From assembly GCA_038222225.1 (NCBI GenBank), contig JBBRHV010000052.1, positions 1-16,180 of the forward strand: 16,180 nt of DNA, in the 5' to 3' direction. The notes below the pieces were generated by a model. It was not told where the DNA came from. It made no database searches and saw only the letters and a program-made list of their open reading frames with translations. Position 1 is the stretch's first letter; the number at the start of each line of letters is the position of its first letter. The stretch is from JAKLFA01 sp038222225 (GTDB lineage Bacteria; Omnitrophota; Gorgyraeia; Zapsychrales; JANLHA01). The position numbers were made by a program, and so were the translations under genes. This document shows, one piece after another, positions 6,902 through 14,370 of the stretch.

Positions 6902-6916
6902 ACATTAAATTAATGT
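6902..6916. repeat. 15-bp inverted repeat upstream of the receiver remnant
   Basis: ACATTAA and TTAATGT form perfect 7-bp arms around a single central A, 23 bases upstream of the remnant's ATG. The size and position would suit a dimeric regulator's operator. With the downstream gene truncated it may be a relic. Confidence 0.4.
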
Positions 6917-6969
6917 TTCTATACTTATAGTACTGTGAAATTCGGATCGGCCAATTGTACCCAGGGATA

Positions 6970-6985
6970 CCACTCAAAAGAGTGG
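6970..6985. other. Small hairpin after the SGNH gene
   Basis: CCACTC pairs with GAGTGG around an AAAA/TTTT loop, 18 bases past the SGNH stop. There is no T run on either strand, so it is not a classical intrinsic terminator. It could stabilise the 3' end of the MBOAT/SGNH message. Confidence 0.3.
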
Positions 6986-7002
6986 GGATGGATTTTAAAA
7001 CT

Positions 7003-8070
7003 TCATTGCTTCAGATTTCGTATCTGCTCAATAATGAGCGGCATGAATTGATCGGAGTACCTTTCCCACCCCGCCTCATTGAGATGGTTATCGTCACGGA
7101 AAAATTCCAAATCATAGCTTAACAGCAACGGCTGGACAATCGAAATATGCTCAAATTCATCCCCAAAATCACGGATCATGTTCCGATACCGTTCATGAAG
7201 CCCATTGTGCTCTCTCTGTTCATAGTAAAGAGCATTAATGGGCGCGTTCAATAAAAAAACCGGAATGCCGTTTTTATCCGCCAAGGCAAAAAACTTTCTC
7301 AGCCACCGATACGACTCTTCATTAACACGCGGACTTTGGGTATTAAATGATGAAGACTTTATTCTCAACAGCACGACCTTCTGCCTGAGGACCGGGTCTT
7401 CCAGCCAGCGGCTGTCGGTCGGCACCGCGTCTTCAGAATAAAAGGCCGCGCGGAGATTCTGCCTCAGGTTGAATTTTTTTTCAAAAGAATTTCGCCAATG
7501 TCCGCGGAATGTTATGAGATATGAATACCGCTCGATCTCATAGAACGCTACTTCTTTAAAAATTTGAAACGGAAAGACCTCAAAACTATCTTTCAGGGAA
7601 AACAACAAACAAAAACGATGAATATAATTTCCCCTCAATTCCATGGGGCCATTGATATTCCACCCCTCAAACAGGCTTTCCGGCATCGATGAGAACAAAA
7701 TAACCTGCGGCTTGCCATGCCTTCGCAGGTACTTTTTCAGCATGAGATAATATCCGCGGATATCCTGATACGGGCACGCCAGATTCGCAACGGAAAATTC
7801 CCGATTGCTCACCGCGGAGACTTCGTCAGACAGTTTTTGGGAGTCCCAACCGGTCATCCGGCTATCCCCGATCATAATACCATCATAGTCTGCGGCCGCC
7901 GCTGAGCCATCCAAAAGTTTTTTTTGCTCAATGAAAAAAACATCGTTCGGCGGCAGCGTCTTATAAAAAACCGTATGCAGGCCAGCTTCCGTTAAAACAA
8001 ATAACAGAACGCAGGTCAACAGGCCCCACGGAAGCCTTTTAGAATTGGAAATAAATAAATTCTTTCGCAC
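7003..8070 (-). CDS. SGNH/GDSL-fold membrane-anchored protein, partner of MBOAT (AlgJ/AlgX/DUF1574-like)
   Basis: This 355-residue protein has an N-terminal membrane anchor (about 14-30) and a large extracytoplasmic domain. GDSRMTGWD (68-76) supplies the block-I serine S70. Near the end DDNHLNEAGW supplies the Asp and His (D326 and H329) that complete an SGNH-type triad. Such proteins encoded with MBOAT transporters accept the acyl group delivered across the membrane and place it on a surface polymer, as in alginate O-acetylation. The start is GTG at 8070 with GGGGTG upstream; the start region overlaps the 3' end of the MBOAT gene by about 32 bases, showing a tight operon. It most resembles DUF1574-type partners of MBOATs by length and order, which is inference. 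Its polymer substrate is unknown, and its function depends on the frameshifted MBOAT upstream being made. Confidence 0.82.
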   Translation of the reverse strand: MRKNLFISNSKRLPWGLLTCVLLFVLTEAGLHTVFYKTLPPNDVFFIEQKKLLDGSAAAADYDGIMIGDSRMTGWDSQKLSDEVSAVSNREFSVANLACPYQDIRGYYLMLKKYLRRHGKPQVILFSSMPESLFEGWNINGPMELRGNYIHRFCLLFSLKDSFEVFPFQIFKEVAFYEIERYSYLITFRGHWRNSFEKKFNLRQNLRAAFYSEDAVPTDSRWLEDPVLRQKVVLLRIKSSSFNTQSPRVNEESYRWLRKFFALADKNGIPVFLLNAPINALYYEQREHNGLHERYRNMIRDFGDEFEHISIVQPLLLSYDLEFFRDDNHLNEAGWERYSDQFMPLIIEQIRNLKQ

Positions 8071-8635
8071 CGGACACCCCGAAAATGATAAACAGCGTTA
8101 AACACAAAAAGTAAAACACCCCCTTGATCAGCACATGGGATTTGTAAATAATCATTAGGTCCTTCTTAACAAACTGATACAGCTGAACCACCATCAAAAA
8201 CCAGATATACGGAATAAGCTCATTCAGCACCCGGAAGACCTGATAGGCTGAAACTCCCTCCCAGCCATGAAACAGAGCGGCCGACATTTGCCCAATCTGC
8301 TTGAAATTTTGCGCGCGAAAAATAAGCCACCCGAAACACGTGACGTGAAAAAACAAAACGACCCGGAGATAGAACCAGCTCCGCCGCAGGAATCTGGGAA
8401 TCAGCTGCGGCCATCCCGCCAACCGCCCCTTTAAAAAACGGTGCGCGCTCAGCAGAAAACCATGATACGCCCCCCATAACACGAATGTCCATGCCGCGCC
8501 ATGCCAGATCCCTCCCAAAAGCATGGTCAAAAACAAATTCCGGTAGGTTGCCCATTCTCCGTTTCGATTTCCGCCTAACGGAATATAAAGATAATCACGC
8601 AGCCAGGTCGACAGGCTAATATGCATCGCTTCCAA
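8039..8635 (-). CDS. C-terminal part of a frameshifted MBOAT O-acyltransferase
   Basis: This frame carries the missing second half of the MBOAT gene. It starts with MHISLSTWLRDYLYIPLGGN, which in MBOATs of the AlgI/DltB type follows directly after SDFWRRW. It then shows GGIWHGAAWTFVLWGAYHG with the invariant membrane histidine (WHG), followed by further transmembrane segments to the stop at 8039. A TTG or ATG inside the overlap could start it alone, but no ribosome binding site is seen, so independent translation is doubtful. With one base restored near 8624 the two halves join into one protein of about 476 residues. It ends inside the start of the SGNH gene. See the N-terminal part for the other half. 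Confidence 0.8.
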   Translation of the reverse strand: MEAMHISLSTWLRDYLYIPLGGNRNGEWATYRNLFLTMLLGGIWHGAAWTFVLWGAYHGFLLSAHRFLKGRLAGWPQLIPRFLRRSWFYLRVVLFFHVTCFGWLIFRAQNFKQIGQMSAALFHGWEGVSAYQVFRVLNELIPYIWFLMVVQLYQFVKKDLMIIYKSHVLIKGVFYFLCLTLFIIFGVSGAKEFIYFQF

Positions 8636-9468
8636 AAATCACTGGGATTTGTCGCAAAATAGGGCAAATTAAAGTTCACCATAATTTCAAAGCCCATACA
8701 TTTCGCCAAGCCCCTGGCGATATTCGAGTATCCGGAAAAATCACAAAAAATCTGGAATGCGAACGCATAAAGCGCCCCTAACACAACCGCGCCGTCATAG
8801 GGAGGCGACCCGGAAAAAACCGGGTCCACCAATCTGGACAAATTATCGGCGACAAAAACCTTCAGGAACAGTCCCCAGAATATCAGGAAACAACCCTCAT
8901 AAAATTTTTCAAGCGTGACCGTTCTGGCTGATTCAATCTGCGGAAGCAGATTTTTCGCTCGCTCAATCGGGCCGGCGACCAGCTGAGGAAAGAACGCGAC
9001 AAAAAGGGCGAAATTCAGCAGACTTTTCGCTGGTTTGATTTTTCCATAATACACATCAATCGTATAACTCATGGTTTGGAACGTATAGAACGAGATGCCG
9101 ACTGGCAGAATAATATTGAGGGCCAATGGATGCGGTGAAAAACCAAACTGACGGATCAACGCGTAAAAACTTCCGATGAAAAAGTTGAAATATTTGAAAA
9201 ATCCTAAGATGGACAAGTTCATGAAAATGCTGAAAAACAGAACTTCCCTTCTCTTTTTGTGTTCTGCAGTGACGGCAATCACGCGGCCGCAGAAGAAATC
9301 CACCAATGTTGATATCCATAAAAGCGACAAAAACCGCCAATCCCATGCCGCATAAAACAGATAACTTGCCAATAAAAGAAAAATATTCTGCGCTTTGAGT
9401 TTTAGACGCAAATAAAGCAAATACACAACAATAAAGAAAATAAAAAATTCGAAAGAATTGAAAAGCAT
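8575..9468 (-). CDS. N-terminal part of a frameshifted MBOAT O-acyltransferase (AlgI/DltB-like)
   Basis: Residues 1 to about 280 read as an MBOAT-family polytopic membrane protein that takes an acyl group from the cytoplasm and passes it outward. Visible marks are MLFNSFEFFIFF at the start, ASYLFYAAWD, ILPVGISFYTFQTMSYTID, FFPQLVAGPIERA, FCDFSGYSNIARG and NLPYFATNPSDFW, all in the order typical of AlgI-like proteins. After SDFWKR the frame changes to nonsense (CILACRPG) and stops at 8575, while the expected WHISLSTWLRD continues in the next frame. The cause is one missing G at about 8624/8623. The start ATG at 9468 has no clear Shine-Dalgarno (GGG about 10 bases upstream). Together with the SGNH gene it forms a surface-polymer O-acylation pair. 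The shift may be a sequencing error or a real mutation. Confidence 0.85.
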   Translation of the reverse strand: MLFNSFEFFIFFIVVYLLYLRLKLKAQNIFLLLASYLFYAAWDWRFLSLLWISTLVDFFCGRVIAVTAEHKKRREVLFFSIFMNLSILGFFKYFNFFIGSFYALIRQFGFSPHPLALNIILPVGISFYTFQTMSYTIDVYYGKIKPAKSLLNFALFVAFFPQLVAGPIERAKNLLPQIESARTVTLEKFYEGCFLIFWGLFLKVFVADNLSRLVDPVFSGSPPYDGAVVLGALYAFAFQIFCDFSGYSNIARGLAKCMGFEIMVNFNLPYFATNPSDFWKRCILACRPGCVIIFIFR

Positions 9469-9525
9469 TTTTCGATAACCCGATCCCGACTGGTCCCTAA
9501 ATCAAGAACTTGCGCGCCCCTGTTC

Positions 9526-9542
9526 CAGCTCCTGGTGAGCTG
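9526..9542. other. Hairpin in the leader of the MBOAT gene
   Basis: CAGCTC and GAGCTG pair perfectly around CTGGT in the 289-base gap between the receiver gene and the MBOAT start. No T run follows. Nothing else in 9469-9757 was identifiable apart from this and the probable terminator near 9701-9725; I see no convincing promoter there. Confidence 0.25.
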
Positions 9543-9700
9543 CCAAGCCTTATGTATCCTGACAACTGCAATTTTCCCCGGTAAAATCCTTGACGAATCT
9601 ATTTTATCAACAAAACAGTCTCTGGCGAGATGTTAATTTTGTTTTACAATAGGCAACCAGGCCCTATTCCCAAAAATTAAAATCAATCATGATCCGTCAG

Positions 9701-9725
9701 AAAAAAAACGCTGCAAGAAACTGCG
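9701..9725 (-). terminator. Probable weak terminator after the kinase/receiver unit
   Basis: CGC-T-G and C-T-GCG pair with one T·T mismatch around CAAGAAA; on the - strand the stem is followed by eight T (A run 9701-9708). It lies about 32 bases past the receiver stop. The stem is short, so confidence is moderate at best. Confidence 0.4.
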
Positions 9726-9757
9726 CGGCAACGGCCTAAAAGGACAAAATCGACACC

Positions 9758-10117
9758 TTAGCAATCTCCGAGTATTTCCTTCGCGACATCTGAAAAATTC
9801 AATTTATCGATGTGCCCGTCACAAGGAACACCATTGAGCGTTTCTTTGAGAACGGTCCTTGAATACGCTGTAAGCAGAAATACCTTTATATGAGGAAACT
9901 CCTTCTTAATCTTTTTACAGGCGTCAATGCCGGCAAGCGGACTTTCCATTTTAATATCCAGAAAAACAACATCCGGCTTTAACGCACGCGTCTGCTCAAC
10001 CGCGTCCGCACCAGCATGGACAACCCCCACAACCTCATGCTTGAGTCTTTTGGCCACAATATGCCGGAACAGTTCTGCCGTCACATATTCATCGTCAGCA
10101 ATAAGGACTTTTTTCAT
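9758..10117 (-). CDS. Stand-alone receiver-domain response regulator (CheY-like)
   Basis: This 119-residue protein consists only of a receiver domain. The conserved residues are all present: acidic pair D8/D9, phosphoacceptor D54 (VVFLDIKM), switch T83 (LLTAY) and K105 (DKLNF). No output domain follows, so it would work by protein-protein contact or in a phosphorelay. The start ATG at 10117 has GAGG five bases upstream. It is downstream of the HisKA_2 kinase by about 80 bases on the same strand, which makes it the likely cognate partner. Confidence 0.92.
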   Translation of the reverse strand: MKKVLIADDEYVTAELFRHIVAKRLKHEVVGVVHAGADAVEQTRALKPDVVFLDIKMESPLAGIDACKKIKKEFPHIKVFLLTAYSRTVLKETLNGVPCDGHIDKLNFSDVAKEILGDC

Positions 10118-10197
10118 ACATTCCTCATCTCATATATTCGGAAAAACCTCTATAAAAATTAGGCATTCATCTTGCGATCAAGCATTTCATCCGCTCT

Positions 10198-12339
10198 TTA
10201 AAATCGAACCATAAATTCCGATCCATTTTTTCTCGTATATTTCAGCGTTCCATTGATCTGCTTAACCAAATTCTCAACCAATTTCATCCCTAAGGTATTG
10301 CCTTCCAAAAAAGAACTCTCTTCCATTCCAATACCATCATCGCAAATGAACAATTCCATCTTACCTTCGCCTCTTCTCAAAAGAATACGAATGTTCCCTT
10401 TTTCCCGTCCGGAAAAAGCATGCTTGAAGGCATTAACGACCAACTCACTAACGATCAGACCGCATGGAACGGCTCGATCAATTTCCAGCTCAACCTCTTC
10501 AAGATCAAAAGAAAGCTTGACGGTTCTTTCCTTGATCGCATATATTCTCTCTATTTCATAAACGATATTTTGAATGTATATTGAAAAATTAACCGCTGAC
10601 AGATCTTCCGCTTGATAGATCAGTTGATGCGCCAAACCCACCGATCGTATACGCCGTTTGACCGTCTCCAATATTTCGTTTGCATCCTGACTATCATTTA
10701 AAGAGTCCTGTTGCAGTTCAATTAATCCTTCCAGGAACAGCACATTATTTTTAACCCGATGATGAATCTCGCGAAGAAGGGTATCCTTTTCCCTCACGGC
10801 CTTCTGCAAAGCTTCTTCCTGCTCCTTTACCTCAGTAATATCCTGAAAGATGGTGGCAAATTGACCCCGGCATGGGGAAACCACTGAGATCATAAAATGC
10901 CGCTTCAGAGGAATAAAATATGTCTCAAAAATATACGATTTCATCGTAAGCGCAACCTTTTTAAATATCTCAAAATAAGGAGATTCCGCTGTGCCATAAA
11001 CATCGCGCGAACCTTTCCCGACAACCTGTGCAACCGACAATCCGGTATGCTTTTCATACGCAGGATTCACATTGAGAATGCGATAATCAATTGACCGGCC
11101 GCTATCGTCATAGATCAATTCATGCAAAGCGACACCCTCCACCATATTCTCAAACATCGTGCGAAACTTATTTTCGCTATCCCGAAGGCGTTCCGCTGCC
11201 TTCTTACGATCAGTAATATCGGTAAATACACCAACCAGGGTCACTATTCGGCCATCCGAATTTTTTATGGCATAGGCGCGAAGAAAGACATCCAGTATTT
11301 TATGGCCCAAACCATACATTTGAATTTCACCGACCCACCGTTTTCCCAATAGCATTGTCTGAAATACTTCCTGCCACTTCGATTGATCGACAAATGCAGT
11401 TGCAGGTGAAACTTGGCCAAAATCACCAACCATACGCACAAAGGCTTCATTTTGATAATAATGTTTTCCTTCTGGAGTAGCCATGCCTATAGCATCAGTA
11501 GCACTTTCTACAACACCCTTAAAGACCTCCAGCGTCTCCTTACTTGCCTTCAATGCTGAAACATTCTCTTGGGCGACCTGCCACATTTTATTAAAATTAC
11601 GTGCAAGAATAACCTCTTCATAAGAACCCTTTTCCGCGATCTTCCTATCCAACCCGCCTGCAATAATTTTTAAAATCTCGCTAATCAGTTTTTGAAAAGG
11701 GCGCCCAATTAAATCCGCCAAAGCATAACTGAACAAAAAACCGATAAAAATAAATCCTAAACACAGATACATCCACTCGCTGAAACTCTGCTGGAGCAAC
11801 TGATCCACCTCTGACAATTTCAGGCTCGCGCCAAACAAGTACGGCCTTCCCTGAATGTCTTTAAAAGGAACCAGAACCGCTTTGATCCTGCCCCATTTGT
11901 CACCGTTGATCTGATACTGCGGCTTCATTGTAGAGAAGGCTTTGTAATAGAGCTTGGGATTGCTGTGAATTTCAAAAAACTTCGCATGTTTCTGGTTGGC
12001 AACATCCTTATCCGGTGAGGTCGATGACGTAAAGACGATTTTTCCATCAATCACCATCAAACTCCAAAGATACTCCATACCCAAATCAACGCAGAGCTTG
12101 TTATAACGGTCAACAATTCTGTCAAATTCTTCTTTCGAAACCGAACCGGAATCAACGATCCGATCATGGTAATCTTCCGCCAAGGTTGCCCTCGCCATGA
12201 TCGCAGCAGTATACAGCCGTTCATTGATGCCCCGCATCAACATATTCTGCTGGTTCTGATAACTTTGGTATGAAAAAGTACTAAAAAATAAAACTACAAA
12301 AAACAGCACAAATAAAAAAATTTTATATTTGATCTTCAT
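10198..12339 (-). CDS. Membrane sensor histidine kinase, HAMP-PAS-PAS-HisKA_2-HATPase
   Basis: This is a 713-residue inner-membrane kinase; the numbering below counts from a TTG two codons upstream. The first membrane helix is at 8-25, an extracytoplasmic sensor domain at 26-190 (Cache-like in length, not assigned), and the second helix at 191-211. A HAMP linker follows at about 212-265. The first PAS is at about 275-380 and the second at about 392-505. The dimerisation helix carries LREIHHRVKNN (524-534), the HisKA_2 phospho-histidine motif. The ATPase domain shows SELVVNAFKHAF (N box), CDDGIGM (G1) and NTLGMKLV (G2), and looks complete. ATG at 12339 has GGAG seven bases upstream, which favours it over the TTG at 12345. 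The receiver gene lies directly downstream. The signal it senses is unknown. Confidence 0.93.
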   Translation of the reverse strand: MKIKYKIFLFVLFFVVLFFSTFSYQSYQNQQNMLMRGINERLYTAAIMARATLAEDYHDRIVDSGSVSKEEFDRIVDRYNKLCVDLGMEYLWSLMVIDGKIVFTSSTSPDKDVANQKHAKFFEIHSNPKLYYKAFSTMKPQYQINGDKWGRIKAVLVPFKDIQGRPYLFGASLKLSEVDQLLQQSFSEWMYLCLGFIFIGFLFSYALADLIGRPFQKLISEILKIIAGGLDRKIAEKGSYEEVILARNFNKMWQVAQENVSALKASKETLEVFKGVVESATDAIGMATPEGKHYYQNEAFVRMVGDFGQVSPATAFVDQSKWQEVFQTMLLGKRWVGEIQMYGLGHKILDVFLRAYAIKNSDGRIVTLVGVFTDITDRKKAAERLRDSENKFRTMFENMVEGVALHELIYDDSGRSIDYRILNVNPAYEKHTGLSVAQVVGKGSRDVYGTAESPYFEIFKKVALTMKSYIFETYFIPLKRHFMISVVSPCRGQFATIFQDITEVKEQEEALQKAVREKDTLLREIHHRVKNNVLFLEGLIELQQDSLNDSQDANEILETVKRRIRSVGLAHQLIYQAEDLSAVNFSIYIQNIVYEIERIYAIKERTVKLSFDLEEVELEIDRAVPCGLIVSELVVNAFKHAFSGREKGNIRILLRRGEGKMELFICDDGIGMEESSFLEGNTLGMKLVENLVKQINGTLKYTRKNGSEFMVRF

Positions 12340-12388
12340 ACACAATCTCCGGCTCCCGCCACTTCAAAACCACCCGTTTCCAGCTTTC

Positions 12389-12417
12389 AGTATACCATCC
12401 CGAAAAAAGGCCAAAAT
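12389..12417 (-). promoter_or_regulatory. Possible promoter for the sensor kinase gene
   Basis: TATACT (12394-12389) on the - strand matches 5/6 of the -10. The hexamer 17 bases upstream (ATTTTG) is a poor -35. The predicted leader is about 43 bases. Confidence 0.3.
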
Positions 12418-12456
12418 AAAAACTTTGGAAAATACGGGACACGCGCCCCCATTTTG

Positions 12457-13290
12457 CTATCCCTTCAATTTGATGACATCACCCTCGATCACAATACGCC
12501 GGTCTTTATATAACGCGCCTAACGCCATCTTATATTTTTTCTTGCTTACGCCAAAGGCGTCATAGATGACTTCCGGCGAACTTTTATCCGTGATCTCGCA
12601 CGCCCCGCCTTCCAGATCGATCCATTGCAGGATCTTCTGCTCCAGTTCATCCATCCGGTGATATCCCTGAATATGCAGGCTCAGATCGATCTTTCCGCCT
12701 TTGCGCATTTTTTTGATGAATCCTTCGACCCTTTGGCCGTATTCCAATTCCTGAAAAACCTCGTCCTGATAAAGCAGACCCCAAAACGCATTATTGATAA
12801 TGGCATTGAACCCCAGGTCCGTTTGATGGCAGATCAAAAGGTCCACCTTGTCATTTTCCTGAAAAGACGCAGGCTCCTGATCCAAAAAGGCGTCCAGCCT
12901 TGACGATGCCGCCAGATAATCCCGCTGCTCATCTTTGTAGACATACACGACGTAGGATTCCCCTTTTTCCATTACATCCTTCTGTTCGCTCGCGGGAACA
13001 AAGAGATCCTTGGGAAGCCCCCAATCCAAAAACGCGCCCATTTCCAAAACATCAACAACCTTAAGACATGCAAACTCACCAACAGCCGCATACGGTTTTT
13101 GAGTTGTGGCGATGGTCTTTTTGTCCGAATTATAGTAAAGAAAAACCTCGATCGTATCTCCGGCAAAACAATTCTCCGGGGCCTGGTCAACGGCCAACAA
13201 CAATTCTCCGGCCTCTCCCCCATCCAGATAAACGCCGGACCCCAATTTCCGCACGACTTCCAAATGATTATATTTTCCGATTTCGACCAC
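12457..13290 (-). CDS. cvfB: CvfB-like S1-domain RNA-binding protein
   Basis: This cytoplasmic protein of about 277 residues has the CvfB/YitL layout. There are tandem S1-type beta-barrel domains, the first two with the pattern G.Y..L.VV...G.YLD and FACLKVVDVLEMGAFLDWGL. The phrase KDLFVPASEQ is typical of the family. A third S1 domain (YGQRVEGFIKKMRKGGKIDLSL) is followed by a C-terminal winged helix (EVIYDAFGVSKKKYKMALGALY...I). Family members bind RNA and influence virulence-factor expression in Staphylococcus; the role here is unknown. TTG (13293) and GTG (13290) are adjacent candidate starts, 5 and 8 bases after GAGGA; I chose GTG because it is the more usual codon. It appears to be a single gene between the acyltransferase and the sensor kinase. 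Confidence 0.9.
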   Translation of the reverse strand: MVEIGKYNHLEVVRKLGSGVYLDGGEAGELLLAVDQAPENCFAGDTIEVFLYYNSDKKTIATTQKPYAAVGEFACLKVVDVLEMGAFLDWGLPKDLFVPASEQKDVMEKGESYVVYVYKDEQRDYLAASSRLDAFLDQEPASFQENDKVDLLICHQTDLGFNAIINNAFWGLLYQDEVFQELEYGQRVEGFIKKMRKGGKIDLSLHIQGYHRMDELEQKILQWIDLEGGACEITDKSSPEVIYDAFGVSKKKYKMALGALYKDRRIVIEGDVIKLKG

Positions 13291-13388
13291 CAATAAAATC
13301 CTCGCTTAAAAAATTGAATACTGGGTGAGCATGAAGGGCTTTTTTTCTAAAACGTAGACTACGCGGAATCTCCCCGGTCTGATGCTTG

Positions 13389-14162
13389 CTACGCTCTCTG
13401 AAATAAAAAATGCGGATCTGGCAAAGCAAAATACTTGCGGAATTCATCCGTAATCTTTTTCATGTCCAAATGCATGCCGATGACCGGGAGCTCTTTGTGC
13501 ACGATCGAATCTTTTTTCATGGAAATCGGATGGCATGTGGCATAAAGCTGCTTAAACCCGATGGCTTCAAACAGCCAGGCCAGCAACGGATTGGCCTGAA
13601 TAAAAATATCATCAATGCCATGATGGATCGCGTCCAAATAAACACACTTGCATAACCCAAAATAAATTTGCTCGCTGGCTCCCCTAGTAAACGCCAGGCT
13701 GGTCACCTGTTCGATATTGTGGGACTGATCACGGAATGGTTTCAAAGAATACTGGGATTCGATGGGAAGCACCTTTTTCTGCGCGACAGGCAGAGATGCC
13801 CGTTCTGATAAAAACTTCTTGTTTTTCGGATCCCGAATAATACGCATCGTGCCGCAGATGTCCCATGATGGCTCCGGATAAAACCCGATACACTGTTTTG
13901 TTGACTCAAAAACGTCAAACGCGTCGCGCTGCTGCTTATCCGGATATAATTGATGGGCCAGAAACTCCCTTTCCAGACAAAACACCCGATACCGCAACGC
14001 GAAGGCCTGCTTGCGCTGCACCTCGGTCCGCGCATAATCAAAATAAAAACGCTCATTTGTTACACGTTCAGCTTTACGGCGGGTATTTTCGACTTTTCTT
14101 TGATGATACGGCATCAGCTGCGGCAATGCCGTTATGACACCACTTTGCATTCGCTCTTTCAT
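13389..14162 (-). CDS. Exosortase/PEP-CTERM-associated N-acyltransferase, FeeM/LuxI-like fold
   Basis: This 257-residue protein resembles the GNAT-fold acyltransferases that accompany PEP-CTERM/exosortase systems and the N-acyl amino acid synthases (FeeM), which are relatives of acyl-homoserine lactone synthases. Key segments are RKQAFALRYRVFCLEREFL (50-68), where the RYRVF block and following acidic residue match the family, then D83 in AFDVFES. These are followed by the acyl-binding strand CGTMRIIRDP (103-112) and EQVTSLAF (151-158). The expected product is an N-acylated small molecule made from acyl carrier protein or CoA. No exosortase or PEP-CTERM target is visible in the window. The start ATG at 14162 has AGAAG seven bases upstream; a second in-frame ATG lies four codons later. 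It is between the lipoprotein and cvfB-like genes. Confidence 0.82.
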   Translation of the reverse strand: MKERMQSGVITALPQLMPYHQRKVENTRRKAERVTNERFYFDYARTEVQRKQAFALRYRVFCLEREFLAHQLYPDKQQRDAFDVFESTKQCIGFYPEPSWDICGTMRIIRDPKNKKFLSERASLPVAQKKVLPIESQYSLKPFRDQSHNIEQVTSLAFTRGASEQIYFGLCKCVYLDAIHHGIDDIFIQANPLLAWLFEAIGFKQLYATCHPISMKKDSIVHKELPVIGMHLDMKKITDEFRKYFALPDPHFLFQRA

Positions 14163-14184
14163 AAATCACTTCTTTTCTCATACT

Positions 14185-14204
14185 CTGAATCGATAGCTGA
14201 ATCG
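14185..14204. repeat. Two direct copies of an 8-bp element upstream of the acyltransferase
   Basis: CTGAATCG occurs at 14185-14192 and 14197-14204, a spacing of 12 bases, 23-42 bases before the acyltransferase ATG. The spacing is close to one helical turn, as for a tandem protein site, though a chance occurrence is not excluded. Confidence 0.35.
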
Positions 14205-14370
14205 CTGCACTGTTGCTGAGCATACGGTTATTCTAAGTCATAGATATATCACATATTGCCAAAAATTCTAGGAAAAATTTTTTCTTTACGGAAATCGGAA
14301 CAATAGGAAAAAATTAAGAACAGCCATCCCTGAATCAATCGGTAAAAACCCCTCGCGAAAACACTCCTCA

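Noticed and set aside
12400..12456. Hairpin after the cvfB-like gene (CCAAA with TTTGG followed by a T run)
   Set aside because: The stem is only about five base pairs and overlaps the proposed promoter of the kinase gene; too weak to call.
13294..13388. CGTA...TACG hairpin between acyltransferase and cvfB-like gene
   Set aside because: Four-bp stem with a three-base loop and an interrupted T run; no better than chance.
14261..14283. A/T-rich inverted repeat (AAAAATT ... AATTTTT) after the lipoprotein gene
   Set aside because: It is low-complexity A/T with no G/C stem, so it is not credible as a terminator.
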